Below the pieces are notes generated by a model. The model searched no databases and was not told where the DNA came from. It was given only the letters and a program-made list of their open reading frames with translations. DNA of 64,000 bases from JAVSMW01 sp032027005 (GTDB lineage: Bacteria > Bacillota > Thermincolia > Thermincolales > UBA2595): positions 301,399 through 365,398 of the forward strand of contig JAVSMW010000003.1 of assembly GCA_032027005.1 (NCBI GenBank), written 5' to 3'. The number at the start of each line of letters is the position of its first letter. Within the stretch, counting starts at the first letter, position 1. This document shows positions 59,259 to 64,000 of the stretch, in pieces. The position numbers were made by a program, and so were the translations under genes.

Positions 59259-60149
59259 TTAGGCATGACTTTGACGTGGCCCTGGCAAATTGCGTAATTC
59301 TGATGATTCTTCCCAAAAGTTATTTAAGAAATACTCCGAAACTTTATCTTTGTCCGGAGCCCACCAAACTAATGGCTCAAAATTGCAATCTTCAACAATA
59401 ACGGGTGAATTTATCATCTCACCCAAAGATTCAATAATCATGTATCTGTTATCTCCTGCCAACACCATTCGATTTAATCTTTCGTGTATATGAATAGTTC
59501 TTTTAAATAATAGATACTGGTTTTGAATATATCGACGGGCATCCTCCAGTTTTCCGGCAATCTTGTTGTCAGCATAATATTGCAACTCTTTGCCGATATC
59601 CTCCCCCCATTCATCCAAAGTCTTCCCTACAAATCTACACTCATCATCGCCACGATTTACACATTTTATTTCTTTAAAAATGATGCGTTTGCCAAATACT
59701 CCAGTGGAAAATCCTCCAAAATATCCAATCATATCCCAGCAAGTCATTTTTTTAGTCAGTGAAAAATGATTAATATGCTGCTCGGATTTATAAGAACTGC
59801 GCCAAACTCCTTCCATGTAAAACCTTTTTTCGTGTGGGTCTACATGAACTTTTTCAATTATGACCTCACACACCCCTTCCGGTTGATGCATTTTCGGTCC
59901 CAACATAAGTAAATCTTCATCCGTTTCATCCCGAAACTGCTTATTTATGGATAGAGCATCTTGATAACCACACGACCAACCATACCGGTGGAGAAACCAT
60001 TTTGCCATCTCTATGCCAAATGTGGAAACCAAATCATGGCGGAGTGTTCCTAGTGCTGCTTCATTAACCAATAGATATCTTTGATCATTGACATACACCT
60101 TTCCCAGCTGAACATCTAATAGATCCTGAAAATTCGTCATAGTTAGCAT
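59259..60149 (-). CDS. XylR_N/V4R-domain sensor protein, apparently lacking its DNA-binding end
   Basis: The ATG at 60149 follows GGAGG. 296 residues: XylR_N-like sensor (MTNFQDLLDVQLGKVYVNDQ), V4R domain (FYMEGVWRSSYKSEQHIN, CWDMIGYFGGFSTGVFGK, CVNRGDDECRF), then the beginning of a PucR/CdaR-type regulator (LNRMVLAGDNRYMIIESLGE, NSPVIVEDCNF). It ends at SEYFLNNFWEE...GPRQSHA, where relatives continue to a helix-turn-helix. Position beside the methyl-transfer cluster suggests an aromatic-compound sensor. The gene is probably truncated. Confidence 0.7.
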   Translation of the reverse strand: MLTMTNFQDLLDVQLGKVYVNDQRYLLVNEAALGTLRHDLVSTFGIEMAKWFLHRYGWSCGYQDALSINKQFRDETDEDLLMLGPKMHQPEGVCEVIIEKVHVDPHEKRFYMEGVWRSSYKSEQHINHFSLTKKMTCWDMIGYFGGFSTGVFGKRIIFKEIKCVNRGDDECRFVGKTLDEWGEDIGKELQYYADNKIAGKLEDARRYIQNQYLLFKRTIHIHERLNRMVLAGDNRYMIIESLGEMINSPVIVEDCNFEPLVWWAPDKDKVSEYFLNNFWEESSELRNLPGPRQSHA

Positions 60150-60165
60150 AGTTACCTCCATATAA

Positions 60166-60285
60166 AGTGAAACTTACTTCAGGTGGAGTTTTGACTCCAT
60201 CTGAAGTTTAGTTGAACTTATCCAGGGGCTTAGCGCCACTTATCTCCCGCTTATAGAAGCGGGAGTCTTAGTGGCGGTTAGCCAT
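60166..60285 (-). repeat. Hairpin repeat element, copy C
   Basis: On the minus strand: GATGGCTAACCGCCACTAAG, GACTCCCGCTTCTATAAGCG, GGAGATAAGTGGCGC and then the GAACTTCAG/CTGAAGT hairpin. It shares the first hairpin with copies A and B and the second with the palindrome at 6569. Confidence 0.65.
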
Positions 60286-60377
60286 CGGATCAAAAAATTT
60301 ATGGAAAAGCTTCCTTAGACTTTATAACCTGAGACCATTTGTAAGCTCATGAAAAAAGTGTACTTTTTCAGGTGTTG

Positions 60378-61016
60378 TTATCCCACCCATCCCTGGCATA
60401 TTTTAACACCTTCAGCAGCGTTAGTTGTAAACGCATCCGCGCCAATCATCTGACACGCCTGCTCGGCAACAAGGTTCCCGCCGATGATTACTTTGACACT
60501 ATCACGCAATCCGGCTTCTTTAAGCATATCAACAGTGTTTTTCATGGAATCCAAAGCTAGTGTAAGCAAGCCGCTCAGACCTATAATATCCGGTTTAACT
60601 TCTAGTACTTTTTCTACAAAAGCACTAGGCGATGCATCAATACCCAAGTCATAAACTTCAAAGCCGGCCGCTTCCGCCATGTTTTTAAAAATATTTCTTC
60701 CAATGTCGTGTAAATCTCCCTCTGCCGTGGCAAGAACGATCTTCCCAACTTTGGCGGCTCTTTCCTGACCCATGACGGGTTTTAAAATTTCAATGGCAGA
60801 AGTAAGCAGTTCACCAGCAAATATTAAATCCCCAACATAGTATTCTTTTTGGTCAAACAGATCGCCAACTATGGCCATGCCCTCTTGGCAGGCGTTGACC
60901 ACCTCCGTGATTATTTCGCTATCGGGTTTGGCAGCCACCAAGTCTTTTAAAATTCCCAATACCTTTGGTTCGTCGAGATTTTCTACTGCTTTGGCTAACG
61001 CTTGCATATCCAACAT
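60378..61016 (-). CDS. Corrinoid methyl-transfer protein, third copy
   Basis: ATG at 61016 after AAAGGGGGC. 212 residues: cap domain (MQALAKAVENLDEPKVLGIL, KEYYVGDLIFAGELL) and B12 domain with TAEGDLHDIGRNIFKNMAEA, LGIDASPSAFVE, GLSGLLTLALDSMKN and VIIGGNLVAEQA. It clearly differs in sequence from the two copies at 53-57 kb, so it probably pairs with another methyltransferase not in the window. It follows the MFS transporter gene. Confidence 0.92.
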   Translation of the reverse strand: MLDMQALAKAVENLDEPKVLGILKDLVAAKPDSEIITEVVNACQEGMAIVGDLFDQKEYYVGDLIFAGELLTSAIEILKPVMGQERAAKVGKIVLATAEGDLHDIGRNIFKNMAEAAGFEVYDLGIDASPSAFVEKVLEVKPDIIGLSGLLTLALDSMKNTVDMLKEAGLRDSVKVIIGGNLVAEQACQMIGADAFTTNAAEGVKICQGWVG

Positions 61017-61072
61017 TGATAAGCCCCCTTTTAAATGTATAGTGGGATAGATTACCGGCAGTTGACATTCTG

Positions 61073-62323
61073 TCACCAGGTCTCTCCCTGCTGCGATGGA
61101 ACTTCCCTTGTGCCCTTAATGTTTGCTTTCCATAAAGTAGCTAGATATATCAGCAGGGATATAGTAACACTTCCCGCAGCCCCCAAGTATACGGCAGCGA
61201 ACCCTGCATGCTGTGACACAACACCCCAGAAAATTGAGCCGATACCATAGCCTCCATCTATCGAGGAAAGAAAAGTGGCATTTCCGGAGCCACGGTGTTC
61301 AACCGGACACATTTTGATCGTAATGGCATTCAAGACAGGTAAAACCGCACCATAACCAAGACCATGCAGAAAACCAATGACCATAAAAAAGGTAACAGAG
61401 GAGGCAAAAGGAAGCATGGCTAGCCCGATTATTAAGAGGGTTGTACCCGGTAATATTATTCTTGATGCTCCGAAGCGGTCAGCCAATCTTCCGGTTATGG
61501 GTCTTGTCAGCATCAATGCAGCTGCATTTACTGTAAAGTAAATACCAATATTACTTATTCCTTTTGAATAAGCATAGATTGGTAAAAAGCTAATTATACT
61601 GCCCTGGGCCAAGGCTATAAAAAACATTACCAACGATGGTTTCAACGCGCTCTTTTCAAAAAAGCGGACTTTTTGCTCTCTTTTTAATACATTGTTTAAA
61701 GGACCACTGTTTGACTTTATATCCGTATTGCCGTTTTTCTCATAATTAATAAAAAAAGCTCCCCCAAGGCCTAGAGCAGAAAAGCCGGCGGTAACAAGAT
61801 ATAACTCGCTGATACCTATCCGGTCAATCAGGTAGAGCCCTAAAAGCGGACCAACGGCCAGTGCCATTGTAATGGCTGCTCCAAAATACCCTATGCCCTC
61901 CATAAGTCTTGATCCGGGAACCACATCTGAGACGATTGTTCCGGTCGAAGTAGAATGGGCACTAAATCCGACCCCGTGGATAAACCTTAATAGGAGTAAA
62001 AGCCAAATAACACTAATAAAGTAATATGACAATGAGGCAGCAAAAAAAACGGCAACTCCCGTAATAAGTACCAGTCTTCTCCCTTTCCTATCCAGAATAA
62101 CTCCTACTAGCGGACGAAATGCAAGAGCAGATATCGTAAATATGCCCAACGTTAATCCAGCCATAGTGGCACTGCCTCCAATGTGTTGGGCATACAAGGG
62201 GAGAGTTGTCATCTGAATTTGATGACTTACACCTATGACAAACCCTACGAACATAATTTTGACGAAATGAATCGTCCATAATTTAGTTTTTGTTTGGACA
62301 AATGGTTCGTTCATTATTTTCAA
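61073..62323 (-). CDS. Major facilitator superfamily transporter
   Basis: 416 residues with 12 predicted membrane segments in two halves separated by a ~30-residue loop (KNGNTDIKSNSGPLNNVLKR). MFS signature elements: GVILDRKGRRLVL after helix 2 and GRLADRFGASRIILPG at the same place in the second half. Substrate unknown. It may import the substrate of the adjacent methyltransferases. Confidence 0.9.
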   Translation of the reverse strand: MKIMNEPFVQTKTKLWTIHFVKIMFVGFVIGVSHQIQMTTLPLYAQHIGGSATMAGLTLGIFTISALAFRPLVGVILDRKGRRLVLITGVAVFFAASLSYYFISVIWLLLLLRFIHGVGFSAHSTSTGTIVSDVVPGSRLMEGIGYFGAAITMALAVGPLLGLYLIDRIGISELYLVTAGFSALGLGGAFFINYEKNGNTDIKSNSGPLNNVLKREQKVRFFEKSALKPSLVMFFIALAQGSIISFLPIYAYSKGISNIGIYFTVNAAALMLTRPITGRLADRFGASRIILPGTTLLIIGLAMLPFASSVTFFMVIGFLHGLGYGAVLPVLNAITIKMCPVEHRGSGNATFLSSIDGGYGIGSIFWGVVSQHAGFAAVYLGAAGSVTISLLIYLATLWKANIKGTREVPSQQGETW

Positions 62324-62407
62324 ACACCACTTTTCAATTCTATCAGCTATTGGGCTAACTTAGTATTTTCCGTTTTCATATACATTATGGCCACCTTGTC
62401 ACCTACG

Positions 62408-63769
62408 CTAGCTCAATATACTGGTAATTTCGCTTATATCCTTAACTTTCTCTAACTCCAGGATGCTATTAACAAGCCGGTCCAAATTACTTGCAGACAA
62501 AGGTTTCTTAGAAAAGCCGGCACAATCCTTGAACTTAGCAATTAGCTCTTCTGTACTCAGAGGATTATGGATGCTGCCTCGCAGGACATCCACACCGGCC
62601 TGATAAACCTTCCCGTCTTTAGTCTTGATTTCTACTCGCGAGGAATAACTTCCCAGAGAGGGTTCGAGTTTGAATTTCACCCTTTTAGCTAGAGCTAAGA
62701 CATTAGAGTCGCTTAGATTTTCAGGGAGGAAATTGGCAATTGAGACACTTCTATGCACTATAGCTAAACTAACCACAAAAGGCAAGGCCGCTTTAGCCGT
62801 GATACTGCTGGTTGGTTTTTGCTTGATCTCCGCGGGAGAAAAGAGCCCTTCACCTTCTTTATTTCCGTGCAAACAGACCTCCTCAATCTGCTCAGGCTGA
62901 ATATGTTGCTCATTCACGATTTGCATGGCAGCTTGAATATAGCTATGAGTACCCTGGCAAGACGGCCAGGGTTTAAAGCTTACTTCTGTTCCCCTGAATT
63001 TCTTACCTAAATCAACCGTTAGATATTCGGGATTAATGTTATCTTTGTAATAGATATTGAAAAGCAATTCAATAGCATCCTTACAGGCATCCATTCCCTT
63101 GCCGGCCAGCAGTGCACAAAGAATCCCTTCCCTATTATTAAAGCCATCTCTGATCGCCCTGAAATCCGAACTAAACAAGCCTTTCGTCACACCACAGACC
63201 CTGTTCAAAGCTAGCCCCAGGGCATTTATCATCTCATTTTCTGACAATCTAAGCAACCTACCGGATACCGCCGCAGCCGAAAATACTCCAAAAGTGGTTA
63301 CAGGGAAGAAGGGATAATCCCACACGACATTACCCTGAGGGCAAGCCCCTAGCCTGACACTCAGGTCATTGCCCAGGGCTACAGCCGTAATAAACTCCTT
63401 ACCGCTAACTTCACCTACTCTCTCCGCGACTGCCAAGGCAGAAGGAAAGGATGAACCGGTAGGATGCATAATGGGTTTTTCCAGGCCCACAGTATCATCA
63501 AAGTCTATGGCATGAGCAAGAGAACCGTTGACAAAGCCAGCTACCCAGCATGGAACTTTACCTCCAAAACCTATCAGCGTACTTTCCGGTTTGCCTCCAG
63601 CTTCAATCATTAGCTCAAATACCGAACTGCAAGTCTCTACCAGTGTGGTAGGTGGAAACATCACTCCCAAGGTATCAAGTATACTTTTCTTAGTTGCTTC
63701 GACTGTATCCTTTGGAAGATTATCATACTTAGTATCGACGATATTCTTAGCTAAAATCTGTGTGTACAT
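62408..63769 (-). CDS. MmgE/PrpD-family protein
   Basis: 453 residues: ILDTLGVMFPPTTLVETCSS, NGSLAHAIDFDD, HPTGSSFPSALAVAERVG, NREGILCALLAGKGM, FKPWPSCQGTHSYIQAAMQI, and a C-terminal domain (GSIHNPLSTEELIAKFKDCA). Relatives include 2-methylcitrate dehydratase and cis-aconitate decarboxylase; the His/Asp pattern HAIDFDD is typical. The substrate is open. GGGGGG precedes the ATG. It ends 85 bp before the MFS gene on the same strand. Confidence 0.88.
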   Translation of the reverse strand: MYTQILAKNIVDTKYDNLPKDTVEATKKSILDTLGVMFPPTTLVETCSSVFELMIEAGGKPESTLIGFGGKVPCWVAGFVNGSLAHAIDFDDTVGLEKPIMHPTGSSFPSALAVAERVGEVSGKEFITAVALGNDLSVRLGACPQGNVVWDYPFFPVTTFGVFSAAAVSGRLLRLSENEMINALGLALNRVCGVTKGLFSSDFRAIRDGFNNREGILCALLAGKGMDACKDAIELLFNIYYKDNINPEYLTVDLGKKFRGTEVSFKPWPSCQGTHSYIQAAMQIVNEQHIQPEQIEEVCLHGNKEGEGLFSPAEIKQKPTSSITAKAALPFVVSLAIVHRSVSIANFLPENLSDSNVLALAKRVKFKLEPSLGSYSSRVEIKTKDGKVYQAGVDVLRGSIHNPLSTEELIAKFKDCAGFSKKPLSASNLDRLVNSILELEKVKDISEITSILS

Positions 63770-63906
63770 TATGTATCCCCCCTATAGTTCCATGTTAGTG
63801 AACCCGTCATGATCTTGCAAGACCGGAAAAAGAAAAAAACCGGAGCTAAAGGCACGGTTTAATAGGGAAACTTGTTGAACCATACCCAAACCGATACGGA
63901 AAAAGG

Positions 63907-63946
63907 AAGAGAGGCATTATCTCACAAGGGATAGTGCCTCTCTTTC
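63907..63946. terminator. Stem-loop near the window end
   Basis: AGAGAGGCATTATC...GGATAGTGCCTCTCTTTC pairs through GAGAGGCA-TATC and T/A tracts follow on both sides. Confidence 0.6.
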
Positions 63947-63982
63947 GTAGAGCTAAAAAGGCTGTGAATATCATTGACAGAT

Positions 63983-64000
63983 GTTATCATATATGATAAC
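63983..64000. promoter_or_regulatory. Perfect 18-bp palindrome at the window edge
   Basis: GTTATCATATATGATAAC, preceded by TTGACA at 63974-63979. Probably an operator for a gene beyond the window. Confidence 0.55.

Noticed and set aside
1..64000. tRNA, rRNA or replication origin
   Set aside because: No cloverleaf, rRNA segment, DnaA-box cluster or dnaA-type gene was seen on either strand.

Overview
The window reads as a chromosome segment of a strictly anaerobic, probably spore-forming Gram-positive bacterium of the Clostridia (Peptococcaceae-like; inferred from gene content, since no rRNA or tRNA is present). It carries tungsten/molybdenum enzymes, selenoproteins, corrinoid methyltransferases, a double-cubane reductase, S-layer-homology proteins, a YheC/YheD spore-coat-type ATP-grasp protein and c-di-GMP signalling. 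Single N characters at 12137, 18358, 28605 and 59187 suggest a draft assembly, and several frameshifts may be sequencing errors or real decay.

Region 1 (1-24 kb) is a tungsten/molybdenum island. It holds a FecCD permease with surface proteins, a TupA tungstate-binding protein, ModD, an FmdE/TrmO-like fusion, a broken ABC transporter behind a probable Moco/tungsten-cofactor riboswitch, a ModE-type regulator, a Mop molbindin, and a TrsS/TrsM radical-SAM cluster (DVU_1553-1557-type families). These are followed by a molybdopterin oxidoreductase, a BamB-like tungsten aldehyde-ferredoxin-oxidoreductase-family enzyme with its BamC-like ferredoxin, and a 2Fe-2S protein. A 20-bp inverted-repeat operator (TTATG-C...G-CATAA) recurs in front of four of these units and is the likely ModE box.

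Region 2 (24-30 kb) is a graveyard of integrase and transposase fragments and repeats. Among them sit an MCP/CheW pair and a c-di-GMP-I riboswitch controlling an HD-GYP protein.

Region 3 (29.9-43.4 kb) is the most interesting part. Three genes contain in-frame UGA codons, each followed 11-14 nt later by a bSECIS-like hairpin: a TsoY-type membrane selenoprotein (joined to NarI-like and HdrD-like subunits), a DsrE-family U-x-x-C protein, and SelD. selD and dsrE head a seven-gene operon with gcvH, lipS1, lipS2, lipM and lpd, a complete lipoyl-H-protein assembly line with no glycine-cleavage P or T gene in the window. A conserved motif of about 28 bp lies upstream of tsoY, the selD/lysR divergent promoter, methionine gamma-lyase and osmC, which defines a candidate LysR-family sulfur/selenium regulon.

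Region 4 (43.6-53 kb) has PepF, a double-cubane reductase with its activator, an unrecognised exported protein plus membrane protein pair, and glycosyltransferases.

Region 5 (52.7-63.8 kb) encodes a corrinoid-dependent methyl-transfer system: UroD-like MT-I, three corrinoid proteins, an MtrH/AcsE-like MT-II and a GntR regulator with visible operators. A truncated V4R-domain regulator, an MFS transporter and an MmgE/PrpD protein adjoin it. O-demethylation feeding tetrahydrofolate is the best guess. Hairpin-rich repeats related to one another (6.6, 14.9, 18.5 and 60.2 kb, with an end at 4.2 kb) look like non-autonomous remnants of IS200/IS605-type elements.
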